Shown here: piece by piece, positions 52,211 through 61,789 of the stretch | Layout: each line of letters opens with the position of its first letter | Numbering within the stretch: position 1 is the first letter of the stretch | Assembly: GCF_943846705.1 (NCBI RefSeq) | Contig: NZ_OX044366.1 | Coordinates: 1,178,001-1,242,000 of the forward strand | Direction: 5' to 3' | DNA length: 64,000 nucleotides | Source of the DNA: an uncultured Pseudomonas sp. | GTDB lineage: Bacteria; Pseudomonadota; Gammaproteobacteria; Pseudomonadales; Pseudomonadaceae | The notes under the pieces: generated by a model | Database searches by the model: none | What the model saw: the letters and a program-made list of their open reading frames with translations, nothing else | What the model was told of the DNA's origin: nothing | Translations under genes and position numbers: made by a program

Positions 52211-52240
52211 CAAATAAAAACCCCGGCGCTAGGCCGGGGT
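52211..52240 (-). terminator. Intrinsic terminator of the dnaA-dnaN-recF-gyrB series
   Basis: Minus strand stem CCCCGGC over CTAGC onto GCCGGGG followed by TTTTTATTT. It lies about 70 bases after the gyrB stop codon. Between stop and hairpin is a short palindrome TGACAGAAACTGTCA of unknown meaning. Confidence 0.88.
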
Positions 52241-52307
52241 AGTGACAGAAACTGTCATGACAGTAACTCGTACAATCATGACAATTAACCTGCCCGTCGA
52301 CAAAAAG

Positions 52308-54725
52308 TCAGAAGTCCAGGTTGGATACAGCCAGTGCGTTGGTCTCGATAAAGTCCCTACGTGGCTCTACGGCATCGCCCATTAGGGTGTTGAAGATCTG
52401 ATCGGCAGCAATCGCGTCTTCGATACGCACCTGGAGCATGCGGCGCACATCCGGGTCCATGGTGGTTTCCCAGAGTTGGTTCGGGTTCATTTCGCCCAGC
52501 CCCTTATAGCGCTGAATGCTGTGGCGCTTGGTGCTTTCGGCCATCAGCCACGCCAGCGCTTCCTTGAAGGTGGTGACCGCCTTCTTGCGCTCGCCACGCT
52601 GCACATACGCACCGTCTTCCAGCAAGCTATTGAGCTGGTCGCCCAGGGTGGTAACGGTCTTGTAATCGTTACTGGCGAAGAAGTCGCGGTTGAAGATGAT
52701 GTAGCTGGAAACCCCGTGCGACACCAGTTCAACCTGTGGCAGCCATACGTGGCGCTCTGGATCTTCGTGCAGGCTGGTTTTGTAGACCAAGCCCGACTTT
52801 TCCATGACTTTCAGGCGCGTGTCTAGCAGGCTGAGCCAATGCTGCATGGCCGATTTATCTGCCAGTTGCTCGGCTTCAACACGCGGCAGGTAAACGAAGT
52901 GCTCGGTGAGCTCCAACGGGTACAGACGCGACAACCTATTGAGGGTCTTCATCACCAGGCGGTAATCGTTGACCAAGGTTTCCAGCGCACTGCCTGATAG
53001 GCCTGGTGCGCTTTCGTTGACGTGAAGGCTGGCATCTTCAAGGGCCGACTGGGTCATGTATTCTTCCATGGCTTCGTCGTCTTTGATGTACTGCTCTTGC
53101 TTGCCCTTCTTGACCTTGTACAGCGGCGGCTGAGCGATATAGATGTAACCACGCTCGACCAGCTCTGGCAGCTGACGGAAGAAGAAGGTCAGCAGCAGGG
53201 TACGGATGTGCGAACCGTCGACGTCGGCGTCGGTCATGATGATGATGTTGTGGTAACGCAGCTTGTCGATGTTGTATTCATCGCGGCCGATACCACAGCC
53301 CAAGGCAGTGATCAGAGTGCCGACTTCCTGGGAGGAAATCATCTTGTCGAAACGGGCTTTCTCGACGTTGAGGATCTTACCCTTGAGCGGCAGGATGGCC
53401 TGAGTCTTGCGGTTACGGCCCTGCTTGGCAGAACCGCCCGCGGAGTCCCCTTCCACGATGTAGAGTTCGGAGAGGGCAGGGTCTTTCTCCTGGCAGTCAG
53501 CCAGTTTGCCCGGCAGACCGGCGATATCCAGTGCACCTTTACGGCGGGTCATTTCACGGGCTTTACGTGCGGCTTCACGAGCGCGTGCAGCGTCGATCAT
53601 CTTACCGACCACAAGCTTGGCTTCGTTGGGATTTTCCAGCAGGAAGTCAGAGAAGTACTTGCCCATTTCCTGCTCGACTGCAGTTTTCACTTCGCTGGAT
53701 ACCAGCTTGTCTTTGGTCTGCGAGCTGAACTTAGGGTCTGGAACCTTAACCGAAATAATTGCGGTCAGGCCTTCACGGGCGTCATCGCCGGTGGTGGCAA
53801 TCTTGTGCTTCTTGGCCAGGCCTTCCTGCTCGATATAAGCATTCAGGTTACGCGTCAGCGCCGAGCGGAAGCCCGCCAGGTGGGTGCCACCGTCACGCTG
53901 GGGAATGTTGTTGGTGAAGCACAACAGGTTCTCGTTAAAGCTGTCGTTCCACTGCAGTGCGACTTCTACGCCAATGCCGTCTTCACGCTGCATGGTGAAG
54001 TGGAACACCTGGTTGACCGCTGTCTTGTTGTGGTTGAGGTATTCAACGAAGGCGCGCAGACCGCCTTCATACTTGAACAACTCTTCCTTACCGCTGCGTT
54101 CATCTTTAAGGAAGATGCCCACACCGGAGTTTAGAAACGACAATTCGCGAAGGCGCTTGGCCAAGATATCCCAGCTGAAATGGATATTGGCAAAGGTATC
54201 TTCGGACGGTTTGAAGTGAATTTGCGTACCGGTGGTGTCGCTATCACCCACTGGTGCAATGGGGGCCTGTGGTACGCCGTGAACGTACGTTTGCTCCCAG
54301 ACTTTGCCAGCGCGGCGAATAGTCATGACCAGTTCTCTGGACAGCGCATTCACTACGGAAACACCTACACCGTGAAGACCGCCGGAAACCTTATAGCTGT
54401 TATCGTCGAACTTACCGCCCGCATGCAATACGGTCATGATTACTTCGGCAGCTGAAACGCCCTCATCCTTGTGGATATCCACTGGGATGCCACGGCCGTT
54501 GTCGCGCACAGTGATCGACTCATCCGGGTGGATGGTGATGGTGATTTCACTGCAATGCCCAGCCAACGCCTCGTCAATCGAGTTGTCGACCACCTCGAAC
54601 ACCATGTGGTGCAGACCGCTGCCATCGTCGGTATCGCCGATGTACATACCAGGTCGCTTGCGTACGGCATCCAAGCCCTTGAGGACCTTAATGTTATTGG
54701 AGTCGTACGTTTGGTTTTCGCTCAT
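52308..54725 (-). CDS. gyrB: DNA gyrase subunit B
   Basis: 805 residues from the ATG at 54725 (MSENQTYDSNNIKVLKGLDA). The GHKL ATPase domain shows VDNSIDEALAGHC, DNGRGIPVDIH and GGLHGVGVSVVNALS; the transducer and TOPRIM regions follow with YIVEGDSAGGSAKQGRNR and MTDADVDGSHIRTLLLTF. With GyrA it introduces negative supercoils. It is the last gene of the origin-proximal series, four bases after recF. Confidence 0.97.
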   Translation of the reverse strand: MSENQTYDSNNIKVLKGLDAVRKRPGMYIGDTDDGSGLHHMVFEVVDNSIDEALAGHCSEITITIHPDESITVRDNGRGIPVDIHKDEGVSAAEVIMTVLHAGGKFDDNSYKVSGGLHGVGVSVVNALSRELVMTIRRAGKVWEQTYVHGVPQAPIAPVGDSDTTGTQIHFKPSEDTFANIHFSWDILAKRLRELSFLNSGVGIFLKDERSGKEELFKYEGGLRAFVEYLNHNKTAVNQVFHFTMQREDGIGVEVALQWNDSFNENLLCFTNNIPQRDGGTHLAGFRSALTRNLNAYIEQEGLAKKHKIATTGDDAREGLTAIISVKVPDPKFSSQTKDKLVSSEVKTAVEQEMGKYFSDFLLENPNEAKLVVGKMIDAARAREAARKAREMTRRKGALDIAGLPGKLADCQEKDPALSELYIVEGDSAGGSAKQGRNRKTQAILPLKGKILNVEKARFDKMISSQEVGTLITALGCGIGRDEYNIDKLRYHNIIIMTDADVDGSHIRTLLLTFFFRQLPELVERGYIYIAQPPLYKVKKGKQEQYIKDDEAMEEYMTQSALEDASLHVNESAPGLSGSALETLVNDYRLVMKTLNRLSRLYPLELTEHFVYLPRVEAEQLADKSAMQHWLSLLDTRLKVMEKSGLVYKTSLHEDPERHVWLPQVELVSHGVSSYIIFNRDFFASNDYKTVTTLGDQLNSLLEDGAYVQRGERKKAVTTFKEALAWLMAESTKRHSIQRYKGLGEMNPNQLWETTMDPDVRRMLQVRIEDAIAADQIFNTLMGDAVEPRRDFIETNALAVSNLDF

Positions 54726-54729
54726 GCCT

Positions 54730-55833
54730 TCACTCCCGGTGGTCGTGGGTCTGGGTAATGCCACCATGTTCCACGTGGAACATGGCAACTGGCGTATCCG
54801 TGCGCCAGCCTTCCCTCAACAATTCATGGTCTACACAGGTGATAAACACCTGGCAGTGCAAGTCTTCTAACAATCGGCACAACGCACGGCGGTGCTGCTC
54901 ATCCAGTTCTGACGGCAAGTCATCCACTAGATAGATGCATTGGCCGTGCTTGGCCTGATTGACTAAATGGCCCTGAGCAATGCGCAGGGCACATACAACT
55001 AATTTTTGCTGGCCGCGCGAGAGTATCTCGGCGGCATTATGCGCACCCAGACGCAACCTTAAGTCGGCGCGCTGAGGTCCTGCCTGGGTGTGCCCCAATT
55101 GCTGATCGCGGGGAAGGGTAGAGGCCAACACTGTGTTGAGCTCACGGTCTTTATCCCATCCGCGGTAGTAACTGAGAGTTAAACCTTCCAGCTCAACCAA
55201 CTCATTCAGGGTACGCTCGAAAACCGGTTTCAGGGCCTGAATATAGGCACGCCGATAGCCGTCTATTTCGTCGCTGGCCAGGCATAATTCTCGGTCCCAG
55301 GCCGCCTGTGAAACGGCGTCAAGTGTACCATGCCGCAGCCATGAGTTTCGCTGACGCAGGGCCTTCTGCAGGCGCTGCCAAGCAGGCAGAAATCGAGGTT
55401 CCACGTGGAACACCCCCCAGTCGAGAAACTGTCTCCTGATCTTCGGCGCACCTTCGAGTAAACGAAAACTGTCCGGGTTGATCAGCTGCAAGGGCAGGGT
55501 CTCGGCCAACTGCGCTGCGCTGCGTGCATTTTGCCCATCAATACGAATCTGAAACTCGCCCTGGCGGTTCCGCGAAATACCTAGATTACTCTGCCGGCCA
55601 TCAGACATCTGAACCTGGCCATAGATGGTGCAGGCAAGCTGATCGTATTGAATAACCGGGAGCAAACGAGTGCTGCGAAATGAGCGGGCCAAACCCAGCA
55701 AATGAATAGCTTCAAGTACGCTGGTTTTACCGCTGCCATTGTCGCCGGAGAGGATATTGATACGTGGGGAGGGAGAGAGGGTCACCGGGTGCAGATTACG
55801 CACCGCAGTGACAGTAAAGCGAGTCAGGGACAT
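54730..55833 (-). CDS. recF: DNA replication and repair protein RecF
   Basis: 367 residues. Walker A is LSGDNGSGKTSVLEAIHLLG, the ABC-type signature region is ILSRGQQKLVVCALRIAQG, and Walker B is IYLVDDLPSELDEQHR. RecF helps load RecA at single-stranded gaps. It lies about 200 bases downstream of dnaN; nothing else is seen in that gap. Confidence 0.95.
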   Translation of the reverse strand: MSLTRFTVTAVRNLHPVTLSPSPRINILSGDNGSGKTSVLEAIHLLGLARSFRSTRLLPVIQYDQLACTIYGQVQMSDGRQSNLGISRNRQGEFQIRIDGQNARSAAQLAETLPLQLINPDSFRLLEGAPKIRRQFLDWGVFHVEPRFLPAWQRLQKALRQRNSWLRHGTLDAVSQAAWDRELCLASDEIDGYRRAYIQALKPVFERTLNELVELEGLTLSYYRGWDKDRELNTVLASTLPRDQQLGHTQAGPQRADLRLRLGAHNAAEILSRGQQKLVVCALRIAQGHLVNQAKHGQCIYLVDDLPSELDEQHRRALCRLLEDLHCQVFITCVDHELLREGWRTDTPVAMFHVEHGGITQTHDHRE

Positions 55834-56037
55834 TTAGATAACAGACCGTTGCGAACGTAGCGAGCGATGGTCAGGCAGGCAGTGTGTGTTGAGCAGCTTG
55901 GAGTGTGCGAGCAGTACATAAGCATTACTCGCATCACCCACCCATCGGTTCGCGCTAACACATTGAGGCAAGCGACTTGCCGAAATATCCCGCAACACGG
56001 CATAGCCGAGCATAATCGTTATTCAACGGTCTGGGGG

Positions 56038-57141
56038 TCACAGACGCATTGGCATGACCACATAAGACGAATCGTCGTTATCAGCTTCCTGCACCAGAGC
56101 ACTGCTATTGGCATCGGAAAGAATCAAACGCACTTGGTCGGTGGTCATCACGCTCAGGACATCGAGCAAGTAACTGACGTTGAAACCGATTTCCAGCGCA
56201 CTGCCGCTGTAGTCAACGGCTATCTCTTCTTCGGCTTCTTCCTGCTCAGGGTTATTGGCTTGAATTTTCAGCAAGCCGGACTCCAGTTGCAGGCGAATAC
56301 CACGGTATTTTTCGTTGGACAAAATCGCGGTGCGGCTAAACGCTTCACGCAGGCCCTGACGATCAGCCACCACCAGTTTGTCACCACCGCGTGGCAACAC
56401 ACGCTCGTAATCAGGGAACTTGCCGTCGACCAGTTTCGAGGTGAAGGTGAATTCACCCGTGGTAGCACGGATATGGTGCTGACCGAGAACGATGCTCACG
56501 TTGCCATCCTGCTCGGTGAGCAGGCGGGCCATCTCGAGAATACCTTTACGCGGCACGATGACCTGATGGCGTTCGACCTGCTCGATAGCTGCGTCCATCG
56601 AGCACATGGCCAGACGGTGACCATCAGTAGCGACCGCACGGAGAATGCCTGTCTGCACCTCCAACAGCATGCCGTTGAGGTAATAGCGCACGTCCTGTTG
56701 GGCCATGGCAAAGCTGGTGCGCTCGATCAAACGACGCAATTTACTTTGTACCAGGCTGAACGTCAGCGAGCCTGGGCCTTCTTCAACAGTAGGGAAATCA
56801 TTGGCGGGCAGGGTGGACAGGCTGAAGCGGCTGCGACCCGCCTTGATCAGGAGCTTCTGCTCATCGATGCGAATATCGATCAACGCGTCGCTCGGCAGGC
56901 TCTTGCAAATGTCCATCAGCTTGCGCGCCGGTACGGTGATTTCACCGGACTCAGCAGGCTCTTCCAGAGCCACACGTCCGACCAGCTCGACCTCTAGGTC
57001 GGTACCAGTCAATGACAGCTGCTGGCCTTCAACCACCAGCAGAACGTTCGAGAGAACCGGCAAGGTCTGACGGCGTTCCACGACGCCGGCGACCAGTTGC
57101 AGAGGTTTCAACAAGGCTTCGCGTTGAATGGTGAAATGCAT
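56038..57141 (-). CDS. dnaN: DNA polymerase III beta subunit (sliding clamp)
   Basis: 367 residues, the normal length, made of three similar clamp domains. It starts MHFTIQREALLKPLQLVAGV and ends with the conserved VVMPMRL. The clamp tethers polymerase III to DNA and binds many partners. It is 32 bases downstream of dnaA, the standard operon. Confidence 0.97.
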   Translation of the reverse strand: MHFTIQREALLKPLQLVAGVVERRQTLPVLSNVLLVVEGQQLSLTGTDLEVELVGRVALEEPAESGEITVPARKLMDICKSLPSDALIDIRIDEQKLLIKAGRSRFSLSTLPANDFPTVEEGPGSLTFSLVQSKLRRLIERTSFAMAQQDVRYYLNGMLLEVQTGILRAVATDGHRLAMCSMDAAIEQVERHQVIVPRKGILEMARLLTEQDGNVSIVLGQHHIRATTGEFTFTSKLVDGKFPDYERVLPRGGDKLVVADRQGLREAFSRTAILSNEKYRGIRLQLESGLLKIQANNPEQEEAEEEIAVDYSGSALEIGFNVSYLLDVLSVMTTDQVRLILSDANSSALVQEADNDDSSYVVMPMRL

Positions 57142-57173
57142 GGTCTAGTCCCTTGCCTAGTGGAGTTGCGTAG

Positions 57174-58655
57174 TTAGGTAGTCAGCGTACGCAGTAGATT
57201 CTTATAGTCCTCGCGGATATCCGCGTCGGATTCCTTAAGTTCAGCAATCTTACGGCATGCATGCAATACCGTCGTGTGATCACGGCCGCCAAAGGCATCA
57301 CCAATTTCCGGCAAGCTGTGGTTGGTCAGCTCTTTCGACAGGGCCATGGCGACCTGTCGTGGCCGAGCAACCGAGCGCGAACGACGCTTGGACAGCAGAT
57401 CGGAAATCTTGATTTTGTAGTACTCAGCCACCGTACGCTGAATATTATCGATGCTGACCAGCTTGTCTTGCAGCGCAAGCAGGTCCTTGAGCGATTCACG
57501 GATCAGCTCGATGGTAATATCACGGCCCATGAAGTGCGAGTGGGCAATCACCCGCTTCAATGCACCTTCCAGCTCGCGAACGTTGGAGCGAATGCGTTGC
57601 GCGATAAAGAAGGCCGCGTCATGCGGCAGGTCGACTTTGGCCTGATCAGCCTTTTTCATCAGAATGGCGACGCGGGTTTCCAGCTCAGGCGGCTCGACGG
57701 CCACCGTAAGGCCCCAGCCGAAGCGCGATTTGAGACGCTCTTCCAACCCTTCGATTTCTTTCGGGTAACGATCGCTGGTGAGAATCACCTGCTGGCCACC
57801 TTCAAGCAAGGCGTTGAAGGTATGAAAGAACTCTTCCTGGGAACGCTCTTTTTTGGCAAAGAATTGAATATCATCGATCAGCAGAGCATCTACCGAACGG
57901 TAGAAACGCTTGAATTCATTGATCGCATTCAACTGCAACGCCTTGACCATGTCCGCCACGAAACGCTCGGAATGCAGGTACACCACCTTGGCATTCGGAT
58001 TCTTCGCCAGCAGATGGTTACCCACAGCATGCATCAGGTGGGTCTTACCCAAGCCTACGCCACCATAAAGGAACAACGGGTTGTAGCCATGCTTGGGATT
58101 GTCGGCAACCTGCCAGGCTGCTGCACGTGCCAGCTGGTTGGATTTACCTTCAACAAAGTTATCAAAGGTAAAGGTGCGATTCAGATAGCTGGTGTGCTTC
58201 AACCCACCTTCAACTTGCACCGTACGCTCGGTACGCGCAGGAGCCTGCTGACTGGCAGCACCGGCCATAGGATCAAAGCTGGCGCGCGAAGGTTCGGTCG
58301 GCGCAGCGGCCACTGGTGTTGTTGCCGCCGACTTTACTGCAGGCGCAGGTGTATTCGGCGCAACTGGCGGCGTACTGACCACAGCCGCACGGGGAGTCGA
58401 ACTGCGCTTGCTGCCTATTAATAAGGAAAGCGCGGGGGCCATACCGTCGGTCCGCTCATCGAGCAACTCAAGCAAGCGGCCAAGGTATTTCTCATTGACC
58501 CAGTCAAGAACAAAACGATTGGGCGCATAGACGCGAAGCTCGTCGCTTTCAGCCTCGACCTGCAGTGGACGGATCCAGGTGTTGAATTGCTGAGCAGGCA
58601 GCTCATCGCGCAGAAGCTCGACGCACTGCTGCCAAAGTTCCACAGACACGGACAT
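57174..58655 (-). CDS. dnaA: Chromosomal replication initiator DnaA
   Basis: 493 residues. Domain I (1-85) begins MSVSVELWQQCVELLRDELP; a Pro/Ala-rich linker (about 90-150) follows; the AAA+ domain has Walker A YGGVGLGKTHLMHAVGN and Walker B LLIDDIQFFAKKE; domain IV at the C-terminus carries the DnaA-box-reading helix (VARPRQVAMALSKELT, FGGRDHTTVLHA). DnaA boxes lie immediately upstream, so the gene is probably autoregulated. Confidence 0.97.
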   Translation of the reverse strand: MSVSVELWQQCVELLRDELPAQQFNTWIRPLQVEAESDELRVYAPNRFVLDWVNEKYLGRLLELLDERTDGMAPALSLLIGSKRSSTPRAAVVSTPPVAPNTPAPAVKSAATTPVAAAPTEPSRASFDPMAGAASQQAPARTERTVQVEGGLKHTSYLNRTFTFDNFVEGKSNQLARAAAWQVADNPKHGYNPLFLYGGVGLGKTHLMHAVGNHLLAKNPNAKVVYLHSERFVADMVKALQLNAINEFKRFYRSVDALLIDDIQFFAKKERSQEEFFHTFNALLEGGQQVILTSDRYPKEIEGLEERLKSRFGWGLTVAVEPPELETRVAILMKKADQAKVDLPHDAAFFIAQRIRSNVRELEGALKRVIAHSHFMGRDITIELIRESLKDLLALQDKLVSIDNIQRTVAEYYKIKISDLLSKRRSRSVARPRQVAMALSKELTNHSLPEIGDAFGGRDHTTVLHACRKIAELKESDADIREDYKNLLRTLTT

Positions 58656-59083
58656 CCCCTAAATCGAAAGGCGCGAGGCAAAAAACACAGCCGTCATTGT
58701 AGCCGTCGAGGCAAGAGTTATCCACATGTAACCGTGCTGATGTACAAGGAAAATCAACCTGTTAACTGCGCTAGAAGCGAGTGAGCAGATTCACATAAGC
58801 ACTGTGGATAACCCTGCACAAGCTCGTGGGATAACCCAGGGGTAAACCCAGTGGACAACCCCTCTGTGGGTAAAATGGCATTCCATCCCCAGCTTGTACG
58901 CGGCTTCCACACAGTTGCAGCACGCCTTTTCGACAGACTTACCCTTGGCTGAACCCCCCGAATTGTTTGTGCTTCAGGCACTTATGCACAGATCAATGGC
59001 TGGCTAATAGTTACTAACACTACAAAAGATCTTTAAATATTCTCTTCTTTATATTTCTTTATGCAGGAAAGCCTGGTTTGAAA
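58656..59083. other. Replication origin region (oriC) between dnaA and rpmH
   Basis: Contains a perfect DnaA box TTATCCACA at 58718-58726, an inverted perfect copy at 58803-58811, and near matches TTACCCACA (minus strand, 58865-58873) and TTATGCACA (58982-58990). An AT-rich stretch at about 59005-59065 (ATCTTTAAATATTCTC and on) would serve as the unwinding element. The location between dnaA and rpmH is the established oriC position in Pseudomonas. Confidence 0.85.
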
Positions 59084-59112
59084 TTGACCTAACCCTCGGG
59101 TTTCTCTAGAAT
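59084..59112 (+). promoter_or_regulatory. Sigma-70 promoter of rpmH-rnpA
   Basis: TTGACC, a 17-base spacer, then TAGAAT, each one base from consensus. The predicted start lies about 50 bases before rpmH. Confidence 0.75.
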
Positions 59113-59171
59113 TGCCGGTCTCTTAAAACGGGGGCCATTCCGGCCCGTAGACGACCACCAGGTACCGCATC

Positions 59172-59306
59172 ATGAAACGTACTTTCCAACCCAGCACTAT
59201 CAAACGCGCTCGCACCCATGGTTTCCGCGCTCGCATGGCAACCAAGAGCGGCCGTGCTGTTCTGCAGCGTCGCCGCGCCAAGGGCCGTAAGCGTCTCGCC
59301 GTCTAA
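59172..59306 (+). CDS. rpmH: 50S ribosomal protein L34
   Basis: 44 residues, the standard length, beginning MKRTFQPSTIKRARTHGFRA and very rich in Arg and Lys. It is a structural protein of the large ribosomal subunit. rnpA follows 11 bases later, the universal rpmH-rnpA arrangement. Confidence 0.97.
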   Translation: MKRTFQPSTIKRARTHGFRARMATKSGRAVLQRRRAKGRKRLAV

Positions 59307-59317
59307 ATTTCGGTATT

Positions 59318-59722
59318 GTGGTGAGTCGAGACTTCAGTCGGGAAAAGCGTCTGCTAACCCCCCGACAATTCAAGGCAGTCTTCGACTCCCCTAACGGCAA
59401 AGCTCCGGGCAAAAATGTCCTACTGCTTGCGCGCAACAATGAGCTTGATCATCCCCGCTTGGGGTTGGTGATCGGCAAGAAGAGCGTCAAGCTCTCGGTT
59501 GAGCGCAATCGCCTGAAACGCCAGATCCGCGAATCGTTCCGTCTGAACCAAGAGAGTTTGGTCGGATGGGACATCGTGGTGGTTGCGCGAAAAGGCCTTG
59601 GTGATCTGGAGAATGCTGAACTGGCACGTCAGTTTGGCAAACTCTGGAAACGCCTCGAACGCAGTAAGCCCAGCCCGCAAGCCGCTGTAACACCCGGGGG
59701 GAACGACAGTCCCCATGCGTAA
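59318..59722 (+). CDS. rnpA: Ribonuclease P protein component
   Basis: 134 residues from GTG at 59318; a second GTG three bases on is an equal alternative (VSRDFSREKRL). The diagnostic LGLVIGKKSVKLSVERNRLK contains the RNR motif that binds RNase P RNA, and an N-terminal RLLTPRQFKAVF is also typical. It helps mature the 5' ends of tRNAs. The end overlaps yidD by eight bases. Confidence 0.95.
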   Translation: MVSRDFSREKRLLTPRQFKAVFDSPNGKAPGKNVLLLARNNELDHPRLGLVIGKKSVKLSVERNRLKRQIRESFRLNQESLVGWDIVVVARKGLGDLENAELARQFGKLWKRLERSKPSPQAAVTPGGNDSPHA

Positions 59723-59960
59723 ACTGGTTTTGCTTCCTATCCAGTTTTACCGCTATGCCATCAGCCCCTTGATGGCCAGCCGCTGTCGTTTCTACCCAAG
59801 TTGTTCTTGCTACGCGCTTGAAGCCATTGAACACCATGGCGTCATGCGCGGTGGCTGGCTGACTCTGCGTCGGTTGGGCCATTGTCACCCGTGGAATCCC
59901 GGTGGCTACGACCCGGTTCCCCCCGCGAAAACCTCCCGTTCCTCTTCGATGGCCGAATAA
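59715..59960 (+). CDS. yidD: Membrane protein insertion efficiency factor YidD
   Basis: 81 residues. The family motif appears as YRYAISPLMASRCRFYPSCS followed by CYALEAIEHHGVMRGGW and GHCHPWNPGGYDPVP, with the conserved Cys residues. An amphipathic helix at the start attaches it to the inner membrane. It overlaps rnpA and is two bases ahead of yidC. Confidence 0.94.
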   Translation: MRKLVLLPIQFYRYAISPLMASRCRFYPSCSCYALEAIEHHGVMRGGWLTLRRLGHCHPWNPGGYDPVPPAKTSRSSSMAE

Positions 59961-59962
59961 TC

Positions 59963-61714
59963 ATGGATATTCAACGCTCGATCCTGATCGTCGCCCTGGC
60001 AATCGTGTCCTATATGATGGTTCTCCAGTGGAACCAGGATTACGGTCAAACTGCCCTGCCGACTGAAATTGCCGCGACTAGCAGCACAGTACCTGGCTTG
60101 CCAGACACAACCGCTGCAACTTCAAACTCAGTGGGTGGCGACGATATTCCGAGCGCTTCGACTGCCGTTGAGTCCAGCGCAATCAGTGCTGTTGCCACTG
60201 TAGCCAGTGATGAACTGATTCGGGTCAAGACCGATGTACTGGATCTGGCCATCGACCCACGCGGTGGTGATGTGGTGCAACTGCGTCTGCCGCAGTATCC
60301 ACGCCGTCAGGATCGTCCGGATGTACCTTTCCAGCTGTTCGACAACGGCGGCGAGCGGACTTACCTGGCACAGAGTGGTTTGATCGGCAGCAATGCGCCG
60401 GACAAATCCAGCGGTCGTGCCCTGTGGAACAGCGCGCAAAAAAACTATGAGCTGGCCGATGGCCAGGATCAACTGCAAGTTGATCTTACCCTCAGCGAAG
60501 GCGGTGTTAATTACATCAAGCGCTTCACCTTCAAACGTGGTTTGAACGCTGAATGTTCGGCCAAAGAGCAGCTGCTGAAGAAGCCAGGTTGTGTGGATCC
60601 GTCCTCCTATCAGGTGACGGTCAGCTACCTGATCGACAACCAGAGTGCTCAGGCCTGGAGCGGCAACATGTTTGCCCAGCTCAAGCGTGATGGTAGCGAC
60701 GATCCGTCCTCCACCACTGCAACCGGTACCGCAACCTACCTCGGTGGTGCGCTGTGGACAGCCGAAGAGCCGTACAAAAAAGTGTCGATGAAAGACATCG
60801 ACAAACAAGCCTTCAAAGAAACAGTTCAAGGAGGCTGGGTTGCCTGGCTACAGCATTACTTCGTCACTGCCTGGATTCCAAGCAAAGACAGCACTAACCA
60901 GGTACAGACCCGCAAAGACAGCCAAGGCAACTACATTGTCGGCTTTACCGGCCCGGCCATTCAGGTTGCTGCCGGCACTCAGGGTGAAACCAGTGCAATT
61001 CTGTATGCCGGCCCGAAGCTACAAGGCCACCTGAAGACCCTGTCTCCAGGTCTTGAGCTGACCGTCGACTACGGCATCCTGTGGTTCCTTGCTCAGCCGA
61101 TCTTCTGGCTGCTGGAACATATCCACAGCCTACTGGGTAACTGGGGCTGGTCGATCATCGTGCTGACGCTGATCATCAAGCTGATTTTCTTCCCGCTGTC
61201 CGCGGCCAGCTACAAGTCGATGGCGCGCATGCGTGCAGTGGCGCCTAAGCTGGCGGCACTAAAAGAGCAGTTTGGCGACGATCGGCAAAAAATGTCCCAG
61301 GCCATGATGGAGCTGTACAAAAAGGAGAAGATCAACCCGCTCGGTGGTTGCTTGCCGATTTTGGTACAGATGCCGGTATTCCTTGCGCTCTACTGGACCT
61401 TGCTGGAAAGCGTAGAAATGCGCCAGGCTCCTTGGCTGCTGTGGATAACTGACCTGGCGATCAAAGACCCGTACTTCATTCTGCCGATCATCATGGGCGC
61501 GACCATGTTTATTCAGCAGCAGCTCAACCCGACGCCGCCGGACCCGATGCAAGCCAAGGTACTGAAGATGATGCCGATCATTTTCACCTTCTTCTTCCTC
61601 TGGTTCCCAGCCGGCCTGGTGCTGTACTGGGTGGTCAACAACGTCTTGTCCATTGCTCAGCAGTGGTACATTACGCGCAAAATCGAAGCCGCAGCCAAGG
61701 CCGCAGACGCCTAG
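59963..61714 (+). CDS. yidC: Membrane protein insertase YidC
   Basis: 583 residues from the ATG at 59963 (MDIQRSILIVALAIVSYMM, the N-terminal membrane helix). A large periplasmic domain (about 60-370) is followed by the conserved five-helix insertase core with GWSIIVLTLIIKLIFFPLSA, MPVFLALYWTLLESVEM and WVVNNVLSIAQQW. It inserts proteins into the inner membrane with or without SecYEG. A terminator follows. Confidence 0.96.
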   Translation: MDIQRSILIVALAIVSYMMVLQWNQDYGQTALPTEIAATSSTVPGLPDTTAATSNSVGGDDIPSASTAVESSAISAVATVASDELIRVKTDVLDLAIDPRGGDVVQLRLPQYPRRQDRPDVPFQLFDNGGERTYLAQSGLIGSNAPDKSSGRALWNSAQKNYELADGQDQLQVDLTLSEGGVNYIKRFTFKRGLNAECSAKEQLLKKPGCVDPSSYQVTVSYLIDNQSAQAWSGNMFAQLKRDGSDDPSSTTATGTATYLGGALWTAEEPYKKVSMKDIDKQAFKETVQGGWVAWLQHYFVTAWIPSKDSTNQVQTRKDSQGNYIVGFTGPAIQVAAGTQGETSAILYAGPKLQGHLKTLSPGLELTVDYGILWFLAQPIFWLLEHIHSLLGNWGWSIIVLTLIIKLIFFPLSAASYKSMARMRAVAPKLAALKEQFGDDRQKMSQAMMELYKKEKINPLGGCLPILVQMPVFLALYWTLLESVEMRQAPWLLWITDLAIKDPYFILPIIMGATMFIQQQLNPTPPDPMQAKVLKMMPIIFTFFFLWFPAGLVLYWVVNNVLSIAQQWYITRKIEAAAKAADA

Positions 61715-61740
61715 CAGTGATAGCTTCTAAGCTGTAAACA

Positions 61741-61765
61741 AACGCCCCTTTTCAGGGGCGTTTTG
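61741..61765 (+). terminator. Intrinsic terminator after yidC
   Basis: Stem AACGCCCC/GGGGCGTT around TTTTCA, followed by TTTT. It ends the rpmH-rnpA-yidD-yidC unit before mnmE. Confidence 0.88.
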
Positions 61766-61789
61766 CTATGTCGTATTCAGGAGAGCCCG